The notes under the pieces were generated by a model, which worked only from the letters and a program-made list of their open reading frames with translations, had not been told where the DNA came from and ran no database searches. Shown here one piece after another: positions 1 through 8,747 of a stretch of DNA of 64,000 bases. How positions within the stretch are numbered: position 1 is the stretch's first letter; each line of letters starts with the position of its first letter. This DNA comes from Guyparkeria sp. SCN-R1. GTDB taxonomy: Bacteria > Pseudomonadota > Gammaproteobacteria > Halothiobacillales > Halothiobacillaceae. The stretch lies in NCBI RefSeq assembly GCF_003932495.1, contig NZ_QZMT01000008.1, positions 37,567 to 101,566 of the forward strand, read 5' to 3'. The position numbers and the translations under genes are program-made.

Positions 1-974
1 ATCAGCAGCCCGCCGATCGAATAGGTGCCGAACTGCGACCAGGCGCGGAATCCCTGCAACCGGAAATGGCCACGGATGACCGCCCAGACGCCGGCGCCAA
101 CGATGACCCCGAGCATCGCCACGATGCCGAAGGTGACTAGCCCAAGGGCTGGTGATTCGGCCAGGCGCAGCACCTCGGCTGCCGGCGCGACGAAGCTCAG
201 CGACTGGGTGCCGGTGCCCTTGGGCGGGTCGAAGGCCAGGGCGGCCTCGCTCATCAGGGACTGCCCCGCAGGCGAGCCGGTCCACAGCCAGCCGGCGGTG
301 ATCACCAGGCCGATACCCAGCCCGCCGATCACGTCCGCGCGACGCATGCGCTGGGCGTGGTCCATCCGCCACAGCCAGACAATCAACCCGGCGGCCACCA
401 CCAGGGCCGTGGCCAAGCGCCAGTGTTCCAATGAGCCGCTCGGGCTGACGCCTGCGAGCAGGGCGCCCAGATCCTGATGGCCGATCGAGACGGCCTCGAA
501 ACTCAACTGCGGCCAGGCCAATGTCTGGTCGACGAACCAGCGTGCCTCGGGCCAGTAGAGCAGCCCGGCGGCGGTCACGCCCACCACGGCGTACGCCCAC
601 AGCGATTTCATGTCCCCCTGGCCAATGTTGACCAGCGTCTTGGTGGTGCAGCCCCCGGCCAGCACCATGCCCACCCCGAACAGCAGCCCACCGAGCAGGT
701 AGCGCAGCCACGGAAACTCGGCGGCACGGTAGTTGACCCGGGTCTGATCGAGATCGAATACCCCGCCGGCCTCGAGCAGGGCAACGCCCGCGACCGCGAC
801 CGCGATCGATAGTAGCCAGGCGCGCATCCGTCCCGGATCGCCGGTCAGTACCCAGTCTGAGACGGCACCCATGTTGCAGTAACGGGTGGCCGCGGCGATG
901 GCGCCAAAGGCCAGTCCGATCAGCGCGGCACCGGTCAGGAGGGTTAGCCAGGGATTGTCGAACAGTAGGGGCAT
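1..974 (-). CDS. YeeE/YedE-family inner-membrane sulfur transporter, 3' part cut by window edge
   Basis: Reading the minus strand from an ATG at 974 gives 324 open codons that run off the left edge, so the C-terminus is missing. The product is very hydrophobic with many membrane segments. It carries the two hallmarks of YeeE/YedE (DUF395) transporters: RYCNMGAVSDW near residues 31-41 and an LAGGCTTKT motif near residues 105-113, each with one conserved Cys. Family members such as TsuA import thiosulfate through persulfide-like cysteine relay. Two repeats of the fold are expected in about 350-400 residues, so most of the gene is here. It is divergent from the downstream glutathionyl-hydroquinone reductase. 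The exact substrate (thiosulfate, sulfite or selenium species) cannot be read from the sequence. Confidence 0.85.
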   Translation of the reverse strand, partial: MPLLFDNPWLTLLTGAALIGLAFGAIAAATRYCNMGAVSDWVLTGDPGRMRAWLLSIAVAVAGVALLEAGGVFDLDQTRVNYRAAEFPWLRYLLGGLLFGVGMVLAGGCTTKTLVNIGQGDMKSLWAYAVVGVTAAGLLYWPEARWFVDQTLAWPQLSFEAVSIGHQDLGALLAGVSPSGSLEHWRLATALVVAAGLIVWLWRMDHAQRMRRADVIGGLGIGLVITAGWLWTGSPAGQSLMSEAALAFDPPKGTGTQSLSFVAPAAEVLRLAESPALGLVTFGIVAMLGVIVGAGVWAVIRGHFRLQGFRAWSQFGTYSIGGLL

Positions 975-1221
975 TGAAGACGTGTCACGAAGGGTAAAAA
1001 GGGTGTCCGGTCATGGTAGGGCGAAAAGCACGTCAGGGCGTTGTTTTTGCCACAGAATCTCGTGATCGGGGCATAAGCCGGCCATCCATGGAGGTCGAGT
1101 TTGATGTTGGGATATCGAATCAAAGGTTTCGAATAGTTCGACAACGTCACCGGAAACCTGGTCCATACTCCGGCGCTTGATATCGGGCAGGGCCCGGTTG
1201 GACGCGTTAATGGAGGAAGCG
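975..1221. other. Divergent intergenic region
   Basis: This 247-base gap separates the minus-strand YeeE/YedE gene from the plus-strand glutathionyl-hydroquinone reductase and must hold both promoters. Short open frames cross it on the minus strand, but they lack ribosome-binding sites and recognisable protein character. I see no tRNA, strong hairpin or repeat. A relatively AT-rich patch near 1100-1145 is the most likely promoter area, but no convincing -35/-10 pair stands out. Confidence 0.4.
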
Positions 1222-2223
1222 ATGAGTTTGCTTGTCGAGGGGAAGCTGCATACCGACTGGTTCGAGTCGGAATCCGAGGGCGGCGAGTTCGTCCGCAAGG
1301 ATTCGATGTTCCGTCACTGGATCACGCCGGATGGATCACCGGGGCCGACTGGGGAAGGTGGTTTTCCCGCCGAGGCCGGGCGTTACCATCTCTACGTCTC
1401 GTATGCCTGCCCCTGGGCGCACCGCACGCTGATCTTCCGGGCCATCAAGGGTCTGACCGACCTGATCAGCGTCGACGTGGTTCACCCGCACATGCTGGCC
1501 GAGGGCTGGCACTTCGGTGACTTCCCCGGCGCTACACCCGACAGCCAGATGGGCGCGCACCACCTGCACCAGCTCTACACCCGTGCCGATCCCAAGGTCA
1601 GCGGCATCGTCACCGTGCCGGTGCTCTGGGACAAGCAGCGTCAGACCATCGTGAACAACGAGTCTTCCGAGATCATTCGCATGTTTAATTCGGCGTTCGA
1701 CGATCTCACGGGTAATCGTGATGATTACTACCCGGCCGGGCTGCACGAAGCGATCGACTCGATCAACGCAATTGTCTACGAGAACGTCAATAACGGGGTC
1801 TATCGTGCCGGGTTTGCCACGGCTCAGGATGCCTACGAGACGGCGTTCGATCGCTTGTTCGAGACGCTAGATGAACTGGAGGCCCGTGTGGCCAACCAGC
1901 GATATCTGGTGGATGAGCGGATCACCGAGGCCGACTGGCGACTTTTCACCACCCTGGTGCGCTTCGATGCGGTCTACTTTGGCCACTTCAAGTGCAATCG
2001 GAACCGGCTGACCGACTTCCCCAACCTCTGGGCGTTCACACGCGAGCTTTACCAGTGGCCCGGCGTGGCCGAGACGGTGCGCCTCGATCACATCAAGCAC
2101 CACTATTACGTCAGCCACGATTGGATCAATCCCACCAGGATCGTACCGCGTGGGCCAACGATCGATTTCGACCAGCCCCATCACCGGGGCCTTCACCGTG
2201 ACGAGCGCGAGGTATTGCTGTGA
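1222..2223 (+). CDS. yqjG: Glutathionyl-hydroquinone reductase (Xi-class glutathione transferase, YqjG/PcpF type)
   Basis: The 333-residue product has the Xi-class GST layout. An N-terminal thioredoxin-like domain carries YACPWAHRTL with the catalytic Cys at residue 63, and an alpha-helical GST C-terminal domain follows. Family members use glutathione to reduce glutathionyl-hydroquinones and recycle quinone conjugates in the cytoplasm. The ATG at 1222 was chosen because GGAGGAAGCG sits directly before it. In-frame ATGs at 1177 and 1210 lack a comparable site. The stop overlaps the GTG start of the pirin gene by four bases, so the two are translationally coupled. Quinone-detoxifying GSTs and quercetinase-like pirins are plausible partners in aromatic or quinone stress, which is inference. 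Confidence 0.93.
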   Translation: MSLLVEGKLHTDWFESESEGGEFVRKDSMFRHWITPDGSPGPTGEGGFPAEAGRYHLYVSYACPWAHRTLIFRAIKGLTDLISVDVVHPHMLAEGWHFGDFPGATPDSQMGAHHLHQLYTRADPKVSGIVTVPVLWDKQRQTIVNNESSEIIRMFNSAFDDLTGNRDDYYPAGLHEAIDSINAIVYENVNNGVYRAGFATAQDAYETAFDRLFETLDELEARVANQRYLVDERITEADWRLFTTLVRFDAVYFGHFKCNRNRLTDFPNLWAFTRELYQWPGVAETVRLDHIKHHYYVSHDWINPTRIVPRGPTIDFDQPHHRGLHRDEREVLL

Positions 2224-2948
2224 GTATCGAGATTTGGGATGCCACCGTAATGGCCGAGGGGGCCGGTGCACGGGTCAAGCGGCACCTGCCGTTGCCGGTG
2301 TTCATGAACTTCGACCCGTTCGTGATGTTCGATCACTTCGAGCTCGGTGCGGGCACGGGCTTTCCCGAGCACCCGCATCGCGGCTTCGAGGCGATCACCT
2401 ACTTGTTCAGTGGAGAGATCGAGCACCGCGACAACCTCGGCAACGTGTCGACGGTGGGCCCGGGTGGCGCGCAACGATTCACGGCCGGGGCGGGGATCGT
2501 CCACTCGGAGATGCCCTCGGTCGAGGAGACCACCAGCGGTATCCAGCTGTGGGTGAATCTCCCCCGTCGATTTAAGGCCAGCGAGCCGTCCTACGAGGAA
2601 GCCCCCGCCAATACGGTGCCCGAAATCGCCTTCGACGGCGGGCGCGAGCGGCGCATCGCCGGCGAGGGCGGCCGGGTGACCTTGAAGACCGACGCCCTGT
2701 ATCGACACGTCCTGCTGGATGCCGGCGGTCGTCACGCCATCGACTTGCCAGGCGGATGGCGGGCGATCGTCTACCTCAAGGACGGCGCGGTGCGGGTCAA
2801 TGGGCAGTCACTCTCCCCGGCGCAGGCCGCCTTCCTCGACGGCGAGACGCGAATCGATCTCAAGGCCGGCGAGAACAGCGAGGTGATGGTGGCGGCCGGG
2901 CATCCGCACGGCGAGCCGATCCGTCAGCGCGGGCCGTACGTCGATTAG
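2220..2948 (+). CDS. Pirin family protein (YhhW-like bicupin)
   Basis: The 242-residue product is a pirin. Its N-terminal cupin holds the metal-binding pattern: HPHRGFEAITY with two His near residues 58-60, a following EHRD, and a downstream HSEMPS containing the third His-x3-Glu element. The C-terminal half is the second, degenerate cupin. Bacterial pirins of this type bind iron and some show quercetin 2,3-dioxygenase activity, but the physiological substrate is usually unknown. Translation starts at a GTG overlapping the stop of the glutathionyl-hydroquinone reductase (GTGA), indicating one operon. No separate promoter is visible. The family call is secure; the reaction is not. Confidence 0.92.
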   Translation: MSIEIWDATVMAEGAGARVKRHLPLPVFMNFDPFVMFDHFELGAGTGFPEHPHRGFEAITYLFSGEIEHRDNLGNVSTVGPGGAQRFTAGAGIVHSEMPSVEETTSGIQLWVNLPRRFKASEPSYEEAPANTVPEIAFDGGRERRIAGEGGRVTLKTDALYRHVLLDAGGRHAIDLPGGWRAIVYLKDGAVRVNGQSLSPAQAAFLDGETRIDLKAGENSEVMVAAGHPHGEPIRQRGPYVD

Positions 2949-3024
2949 CGTACGTCTGACGTTGGCGCGCGTTGCCGCCGCGTGTATGGCTGGGTAGCAT
3001 GGCCATTTTTTGGACGGACATTCC

Positions 3025-3705
3025 ATGAATCAACGTTCCATCGTGGCCCTGACGGGCTTGCTGCTGGTGGTCTACGCCGCCTGGCTCGTCTACCTGGGTC
3101 TCGTGCTGCCGCCTGCGCGCGCCGATGCCATGTTCAGTGAAACGGGCTGGTTTGAAGACCTCAGCGCCGTGTTCTGGCTGGTTCTTGCCGCGATACTGCT
3201 GTTCGCCAGGCCGATCGGGCTTGGGTGTCGGATTGGTATGTCCGTGATCGCCGCTGCACTGGCGGCCCGGGAAGAGGGCTGGCACAAGAAGTTCACCACC
3301 GACAGCCTGTTCAAGTCGGACTATTACCAGATGGCCAACGTGCCCATGGCCGAGAAGCTGATCGCGGGTGCCGTCGCGGTGGGACTGACGATCACGCTGA
3401 TCTGGCTGCTGGTGCTGGGTGGGCGCGAGGTGTTCGCCCGCGGGGGGTGGCGTCGTCCCTGGGGATGGCTGGCCCTGTTCGCGGTGGCGATCTCGCCGAT
3501 TCTCAAGGCGGTTGATCGCGGCCCATCGATCCTGCGGGTGCAGTTCGACATCACCCTGCCGGAGAATATCGACATGGTGATGCTCGCCTTGGAGGAGGGC
3601 ATGGAATCGGCCTTGCCGGTGCTGTTCCTGCTGGCCCTGGTTCTGTACCTGATGGATCGCCGCTCCGGCGGGACCACGCCCGCCGCGGATCGTGCCCATG
3701 GGTGA
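3025..3705 (+). CDS. Multi-pass membrane protein of unknown function
   Basis: The 226-residue product is hydrophobic, with about five or six membrane segments: roughly residues 7-27, 42-62, 66-82, 110-135, 145-160 and 195-215. A charged soluble patch (REEGWHKKFTTDS) sits between segments 3 and 4. The ATG at 3025 was chosen because GGACGG precedes it at suitable spacing and it opens directly into a signal-anchor-like stretch; an upstream in-frame TTG at 3010 is less likely. I do not recognise a named family. The next gene starts inside its last codons (ATG at 3698), so the two are co-translated. No catalytic motif is evident. Confidence 0.75.
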   Translation: MNQRSIVALTGLLLVVYAAWLVYLGLVLPPARADAMFSETGWFEDLSAVFWLVLAAILLFARPIGLGCRIGMSVIAAALAAREEGWHKKFTTDSLFKSDYYQMANVPMAEKLIAGAVAVGLTITLIWLLVLGGREVFARGGWRRPWGWLALFAVAISPILKAVDRGPSILRVQFDITLPENIDMVMLALEEGMESALPVLFLLALVLYLMDRRSGGTTPAADRAHG

Positions 3706-3916
3706 GGGACCGGGCGCCGATTTCCGCTGCGGCATCGTGGATGTGCTGGAGGCCGCGGCGTTGCACAAACGGCACGCCGAGGTACAGATGGATGGTTGCT
3801 GGCGGCGCGTTCGGGTGATCGACGTGGTTACGGATCACGGCGAGGACTGGGTGGTCCTTCCCGGGGGTGACCGCCTGGCGGTAAGCCGGATCGAGAAGGC
3901 TCGCCCGGAGCGGTAG
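3698..3916 (+). CDS. Rof/YaeO-like protein (possible Rho-binding antiterminator)
   Basis: The small 72-residue protein resembles the Rof (YaeO) family in length and pattern. A short N-terminal segment (FRCGIVDVLEAA) is followed by a basic/aromatic strand region (GCWRRVRVIDVV) and a C-terminal V-L-x-GGDRL turn ending in a basic helix. Rof proteins bind the primary RNA site of Rho and block termination. The match is by overall pattern rather than a diagnostic residue, so the assignment is moderate. An Sm-like RNA-binding fold without Rho binding is the alternative. Its start lies within the last codons of the membrane-protein gene (8-base overlap), and a strong hairpin terminator follows its stop. 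Confidence 0.55.
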   Translation: MGEGPGADFRCGIVDVLEAAALHKRHAEVQMDGCWRRVRVIDVVTDHGEDWVVLPGGDRLAVSRIEKARPER

Positions 3917-3941
3917 AAAGTACGGGGTGAGGCAAGGCACG

Positions 3942-3973
3942 AAAAAAACGGGGCGCGATGCCCCGTTTTTTGT
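3942..3973. terminator. Bidirectional intrinsic terminator
   Basis: A run of seven A, the stem ACGGGGC, a short loop (GCGAT), the complementary GCCCCGT and a T-run form a symmetric hairpin with U-tracts on both strands. It lies between the Rof-like gene (plus) and the metallo-beta-lactamase-fold gene (minus), so it can end both convergent transcripts. Confidence 0.9.
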
Positions 3974-4017
3974 TGCCGACGCCCGCCCGATGCGACCGGG
4001 GGCGCTTGCGGTTCGCC

Positions 4018-4962
4018 CTACATGCCTTCGAACAGGATGAACGTGCGGTTCATGTTGGTGCGATGCCAGCTGTCGTAGTGCTCGAGGTGCTTGAAGGCCT
4101 CGAGGTCGTCGTTGGCGTTCATGACGTCGCTCATGGCCTCGAAGTTGCGGGCCGCCTCGCCGACGGTGTTGACCAGGAAGTCGTAGTAGTCGCCGCTGTC
4201 GCGTCGCGCCCGTTCCATGTCACTGACGCGGCCATGGCCCGGGACGACATGATCGGGGTCGGTTGCCTCGAGTCGGGCGAAGGCTTCCAGCCCGTTCCGC
4301 GGGTTCGACCACGGGTGGATGCCCAACATGCGATCGACGTAGACGAGGTCACCGGTGAACACCACGTCGCTTTCCGGCAGGTAGGCCATCGCATCGCCGG
4401 GGAAGTGGGCGTTGGTCAGTGAGAGTTCGATCTCGGTGCCACCGAGCGTGATGCTCGCGGACTCACCGTCGAGGACCCGGTCGGCATAGGCCGGTTTGGT
4501 GCCATCGAAGCGCTCGCCCAATGCCTCGGGCAGGCGGCCTTCCATATGCTGCTCGGCGAACGCCTTCTGCGACTCGACGGTCTGCTCGAAGGCGATCACC
4601 TCGGCACCCTGTTGTTGGAAGTAATCGTTACCCAGCCAGCGGTGGTCCTGCACGCCGATGTTGACCACCCAGCGAATCGGCTGGTCGCTCACCTTGGCGA
4701 CGGCGCGCTCGATGTACGGGCCGCTGAAGGCGCCCGGGCCGGCATCGATCAGGATCACGCCCTCATCGGTCACAATCACCCCGTAATTGGCGTTCATGCC
4801 GTGGTTCTCGTAGGTGCGGGCATCGGTCGGCCCGATGATCGCGTACACCGAGCCCGTGACCGGCTCGGCGGTCGGCTGGTAGACGGTTTCGCCAGCGGCA
4901 TGGCCGAGGGTGGTGATCAGCAGGGCCAGCGTGACGGCGAGCAGGGCGGTGAGTCGTTGCAT
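4018..4962 (-). CDS. Exported metallo-beta-lactamase-fold hydrolase with a degenerate first metal motif
   Basis: The 314-residue product starts at the ATG at 4962, preceded by GGAG, and opens with a clear signal peptide (hydrophobic core to about residue 22, then HAAG), so it is periplasmic. The second half of the MBL fold is intact: NAHFPGD (His186), FTGD (Asp205) and PGHG (His243). The first motif, normally H-x-H-x-D-H, reads GVQDHRWLGN. The Asp-His pair is present (residues 106-107) but both leading histidines are absent. It resembles the SoxH/quinoprotein-relay group of MBL proteins in overall layout. Metal content and substrate are uncertain. It stands alone, divergent from ppsA. Confidence 0.8.
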   Translation of the reverse strand: MQRLTALLAVTLALLITTLGHAAGETVYQPTAEPVTGSVYAIIGPTDARTYENHGMNANYGVIVTDEGVILIDAGPGAFSGPYIERAVAKVSDQPIRWVVNIGVQDHRWLGNDYFQQQGAEVIAFEQTVESQKAFAEQHMEGRLPEALGERFDGTKPAYADRVLDGESASITLGGTEIELSLTNAHFPGDAMAYLPESDVVFTGDLVYVDRMLGIHPWSNPRNGLEAFARLEATDPDHVVPGHGRVSDMERARRDSGDYYDFLVNTVGEAARNFEAMSDVMNANDDLEAFKHLEHYDSWHRTNMNRTFILFEGM

Positions 4963-5142
4963 GGGTTTCTCCGGTGACGGGGCGGCCAAGTATAGATGCG
5001 TGTGACCGAATATTGGGGGAAAGGTTCCCGCAACGAGGCCCCGGCCGGTGCTAAGCTCGATCCAGGTCCATCTCAAGGGCCATCGATAGGGCGATGGTCA
5101 CGCGATGTGGGGCGGCCGGAAACGATCAAGGGAGAGGCAGTA

Positions 5143-7536
5143 ATGCGCTTTGTGCGGCGATTTTCCGAACTGGGTATGAACGACGTGGCCACGGTCGGTG
5201 GCAAGAACGCCTCACTGGGTGAGATGGTGGCCCAGCTGGCGGAGCGCGGCGTGCGGGTGCCGGATGGCTTTGCCACCACCGCCGAAGCCTATCGCCATTA
5301 CCTCGAGCACAACGATCTGACCGACCGGATCGGCGAGGTACTCGGTTCGCTCGATACCAACGACGTCACCGCGCTGGAAAAGGCCGGACTGCAGATCCGC
5401 GGCTGGATTGCCGAGGGCGAGATGCCGGCGGACCTTGCCGAGGAGATCGTCGCGGCGTACCGGGAACTGGGTCGGGAGTACGGCGAGAACACGGACGTGG
5501 CCGTGCGCAGTTCGGCCACCGCCGAGGATCTGCCCACCGCGTCGTTCGCCGGCCAGCAGGAAAGCTATCTCAATATCGCCGGCGAACAGGCCCTGATCGA
5601 CAGCATCCGCCACGTGTTCGCCTCGCTGTTCACCGACCGGGCCATCTCCTACCGGGTGCACCAGGGGTTCGACCACATGGCGGTGGCCCTGTCGGCCGGG
5701 GTGCAGAAGATGGTGCGCTCGGACAAGGCCGCCTCGGGCGTGATGTTCACCATCGACACCGAGTCGGGCTTTCGGGATGCCGTGTTCATCACCGCGGCCT
5801 ACGGACTGGGCGAGAACGTGGTGCAGGGGGCGGTCAACCCGGACGAGTTCTACGTCTACAAGCCGATGCTCAAGGACGGGCTGTGCCCGATCGTCTCGCG
5901 CCAGCTGGGCGAGAAGGCGATCCGCATGATCTACACCGAGGATGCCCGCCACGGTGCCTCGACCCGCAACGTCGACGTGCCGCTCGAGGAACGGCAACGC
6001 TTCGCGATCACGGACGAGGAGGTGCTGACGCTGGCCCGCTTTGCCGTGGAGATCGAGCGCCACTACAGCGAGCAGGCCGGCGAATTCCGTCCGATGGACA
6101 TCGAGTGGGCCAAGGACGGGGACAGCGGTGAGCTGTTCATTCTCCAGGCCCGTCCCGAGACGGTCCACTCGCAGCGCGAGGCCGCCACCCACGCCACCTA
6201 CCGGCTGGAAGAGCGGGGCGAGGTGCTGGTTGAAGGCAAGAGCGTCGGCGAGCGCATTGCGGCCGGCCGGGCGCGCACGATCGAGTCCTCGGCGGAAATG
6301 GCCAAGCTCGACGATGGCGAGATCCTGATCACCGACATGACCGACCCGGACTGGGAGCCGATCATGAAGCGGGCCGGTGCGATCGTGACCAACCGGGGTG
6401 GACGGACCTGTCATGCGGCCATCATTGCCCGCGAACTGGGCATCCCGGCGATCGTCGGCTGCGGCGATGCCACCGAGCGGGTGCCCGACGGCGAGGAGGT
6501 GACCGTCTCCTGCGCCGAGGGCAGCACCGGGCATGTCTATCGCGGTGTGTTGCCGTTCACGGTGGAGCGGCTTGATCTGTCGGGGACCGAGACCACACGA
6601 ACGGACCTGATGATCAATCTCGGCGATCCCGAGCAGGCCTTCCGGCTGGCCTCGCTGCCGGCGGCCGGGGTGGGGCTGGCGCGACTGGAATTCATCATCA
6701 ACAACCGCATCGGGATTCACCCGCGGGCGTTGCTCGAATACGACCAGCTGGATGCCGAAACGCAGGCCGAGATCGACCGACATACCGTGGGTTTCTCCGA
6801 TCGACGCGAGTTCTATATCCAGAAACTCGCCGAGGGCGTGGGCACGATCGCGGCAGCCTTCCATCCAAGGCCGGTGATCGTGCGCCTGTCGGACTTCAAG
6901 TCGAACGAGTACGCCGCGATGGTCGGCGGGGCGGGATTCGAGCCGCACGAGGAAAACCCGATGCTCGGGTTCCGCGGCGCGTCGCGTTACTACGCCGAGT
7001 CGTTCGCCGAGGCGTTCCTGCTCGAGTGCGAGGCCCTGCGCCGGGTGCGCGAGGGGATGGGCCTGACCAATGCCCAGGTGATGTTGCCCTTCGTGCGCAG
7101 CGTTGAGGAGGTCGACCGGGTGCTCGCCCTGATGGCCAAGGCGGGGTTGGAGCGCGGGCGGCACGACCTCAAGGTCTACCTCATGTGCGAGATCCCCGCC
7201 AACGCGCTGCTCGCCGAGGAATTCCTCGAACACGTCGATGGCTTTTCCATCGGCTCGAACGACCTCACTCAGCTAACATTGGGGGTCGATCGCGATTCCT
7301 CCCTGATCGAGGGGCTCGACGAGCGCAACCCGGCGGTGTTGAAACTCATGGCCATGGCGATTGCTGCCTGTCGCGCGCAGGGCAAATACATCGGGATCTG
7401 TGGCCAGGCGCCCTCGGATTTCCCCGAGATCAGCGAGTGGCTGGTCGAGCAGGGCATCTCGAGCCTGTCGCTCAACCCCGACAGTCTCCTGCCCATGCAG
7501 CAGACGGTGCTCGAGGCCGAGAAACGTCTGGCATAA
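5143..7536 (+). CDS. ppsA: Phosphoenolpyruvate synthase
   Basis: The 797-residue protein has the full three-domain structure of PEP synthase. An ATP-grasp N-terminal domain begins MNDVATVGGKNASLGEM. The swivelling phosphohistidine domain has GGRTCHAAIIARE with the phosphorylated His at about residue 424. The C-terminal PEP/pyruvate barrel ends in the CGQAPSD and SLNPDS motifs. It makes PEP from pyruvate and ATP for gluconeogenesis. The ATG at 5143 follows a GGGAGAGG ribosome-binding site; an in-frame extension upstream to 4996 lacks protein character. The 180-base leader is divergent from the MBL-fold gene. The usual regulator gene ppsR is not adjacent. Confidence 0.97.
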   Translation: MRFVRRFSELGMNDVATVGGKNASLGEMVAQLAERGVRVPDGFATTAEAYRHYLEHNDLTDRIGEVLGSLDTNDVTALEKAGLQIRGWIAEGEMPADLAEEIVAAYRELGREYGENTDVAVRSSATAEDLPTASFAGQQESYLNIAGEQALIDSIRHVFASLFTDRAISYRVHQGFDHMAVALSAGVQKMVRSDKAASGVMFTIDTESGFRDAVFITAAYGLGENVVQGAVNPDEFYVYKPMLKDGLCPIVSRQLGEKAIRMIYTEDARHGASTRNVDVPLEERQRFAITDEEVLTLARFAVEIERHYSEQAGEFRPMDIEWAKDGDSGELFILQARPETVHSQREAATHATYRLEERGEVLVEGKSVGERIAAGRARTIESSAEMAKLDDGEILITDMTDPDWEPIMKRAGAIVTNRGGRTCHAAIIARELGIPAIVGCGDATERVPDGEEVTVSCAEGSTGHVYRGVLPFTVERLDLSGTETTRTDLMINLGDPEQAFRLASLPAAGVGLARLEFIINNRIGIHPRALLEYDQLDAETQAEIDRHTVGFSDRREFYIQKLAEGVGTIAAAFHPRPVIVRLSDFKSNEYAAMVGGAGFEPHEENPMLGFRGASRYYAESFAEAFLLECEALRRVREGMGLTNAQVMLPFVRSVEEVDRVLALMAKAGLERGRHDLKVYLMCEIPANALLAEEFLEHVDGFSIGSNDLTQLTLGVDRDSSLIEGLDERNPAVLKLMAMAIAACRAQGKYIGICGQAPSDFPEISEWLVEQGISSLSLNPDSLLPMQQTVLEAEKRLA

Positions 7537-7631
7537 CCAGACCGAATTGGTCCGATTTTGCTACTCTAGGGGGTCCTGCCGGCTGTCGCGCCGGTTCAGC
7601 GCCAAAAGAACCAAGCGGAGTGACGAGATTG

Positions 7632-8744
7632 ATGGGCCTGTTCGGCAAGAAGCGCAACGCGAACGACGAACGAAACGCCGAGATCCAGCGTGCGGTGGAG
7701 GCGATTCACGATCCCAATAACGACCAGACTCTGGCCGAATCGGGGGCGGTCGAACGTGTCGAATGCGGCGACAAGTCGTGCCAGATCGATATCGTGCTCG
7801 ACTACCCGCCGGGCGACTGGGAGGCCGAGTTGACCAGTCGGGTTCGTGAGGCTGTCGCCAGCGTTGATACCTCGCTCGCCCCCGCCGTCACGGTGGCCTT
7901 CGTCGCCCCCGAGGGCTCGGCCCTGCACGGCAAGCCCCTGCCCGGCGTGAAGAACATCATCGCGGTGGCCTCGGGCAAGGGCGGCGTGGGCAAGTCGAGC
8001 ACCAGCATCAACCTCGCCCTGGCCCTGGCCGCCGATGGCGCGAAGGTGGGGCTGCTGGATGCCGACATCTACGGCCCGAGCCAGCCGCGCATGTTGGGTA
8101 GCAGTGAAAAGCCGCGCCAGGTTGACGACAAGTCGATGGCCCCCGTCGAGGCCCATGGCCTGCAGACCATGTCGATCGGTTATCTGGTCGACGAGGAATC
8201 GGCGATGGTATGGCGTGGCCCGATGGTGACCTCGGCCCTGATGCAGTTGCTCAACGACACCCGCTGGGACGGCCTGGATTACCTGATCGTCGACATGCCG
8301 CCGGGCACGGGTGACGTGCAGCTGACACTTGCGCAAAAGGTGCCGGTAGCTGGCAGCGTGATCGTGACCACGCCCCAGGAGATTGCCACCCTGGATGCGC
8401 GCAAGGCGATCACCATGTTCAACAAGGTCAACGTGCCGATCCTGGGCGTGATCGAGAACATGGCGACCCACGTCTGTTCGAACTGCGGTCACGTCGAGGC
8501 AATCTTCGGCGAGGGTGGCGGTGAATCGATCGCCCGCCAGTACGGCACCGAGCTGCTGGGGCGTCTGCCCCTGGACCTGCGGATCCGCGAGGATCTGGAT
8601 GCCGGCACCCCGACGGTTGCCAAGGACCCGTCCGGCGCCCTGGCCAGCACCTACCGGCAGGCCGCGCGGCGCCTGGCGGCCGGCCTCGGGCGGGCAGTGC
8701 GCTCGCAGGAACAGACTGGACCGGAAATCGTCATCGAGGAGTAA
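7632..8744 (+). CDS. apbC: Mrp/ApbC iron-sulfur cluster carrier ATPase
   Basis: The 370-residue product has an N-terminal DUF59-like domain (about residues 12-95), then the deviant Walker A GKGGVGKSS (residues 115-123) of ParA/Mrp ATPases. A CxxC pair (Cys282, Cys285; VCSNCGH) is the dimer-bridging site that holds a 4Fe-4S cluster. Such proteins accept, carry and deliver Fe-S clusters in the cytoplasm. The start is set at the ATG at 7632; an in-frame GTG at 7620 is an alternative that changes only four residues. Three bases separate its stop from the HAD gene, so they are likely cotranscribed. A hairpin-rich 95-base gap separates it from ppsA. Confidence 0.95.
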   Translation: MGLFGKKRNANDERNAEIQRAVEAIHDPNNDQTLAESGAVERVECGDKSCQIDIVLDYPPGDWEAELTSRVREAVASVDTSLAPAVTVAFVAPEGSALHGKPLPGVKNIIAVASGKGGVGKSSTSINLALALAADGAKVGLLDADIYGPSQPRMLGSSEKPRQVDDKSMAPVEAHGLQTMSIGYLVDEESAMVWRGPMVTSALMQLLNDTRWDGLDYLIVDMPPGTGDVQLTLAQKVPVAGSVIVTTPQEIATLDARKAITMFNKVNVPILGVIENMATHVCSNCGHVEAIFGEGGGESIARQYGTELLGRLPLDLRIREDLDAGTPTVAKDPSGALASTYRQAARRLAAGLGRAVRSQEQTGPEIVIEE

Positions 8745-8747
8745 ACC

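Noticed and set aside
944..1298. Minus-strand frames of 68 and 95 codons between the transporter and the reductase
   Set aside because: They overlap each other and the starts of both flanking genes, and show no protein character.
5212..7233. Long open frame of about 670 codons on the minus strand opposite ppsA
   Set aside because: It is exactly antisense to a conserved gene, has no ribosome-binding site and has the His/Arg/Gly-rich composition of GC-driven shadow frames.
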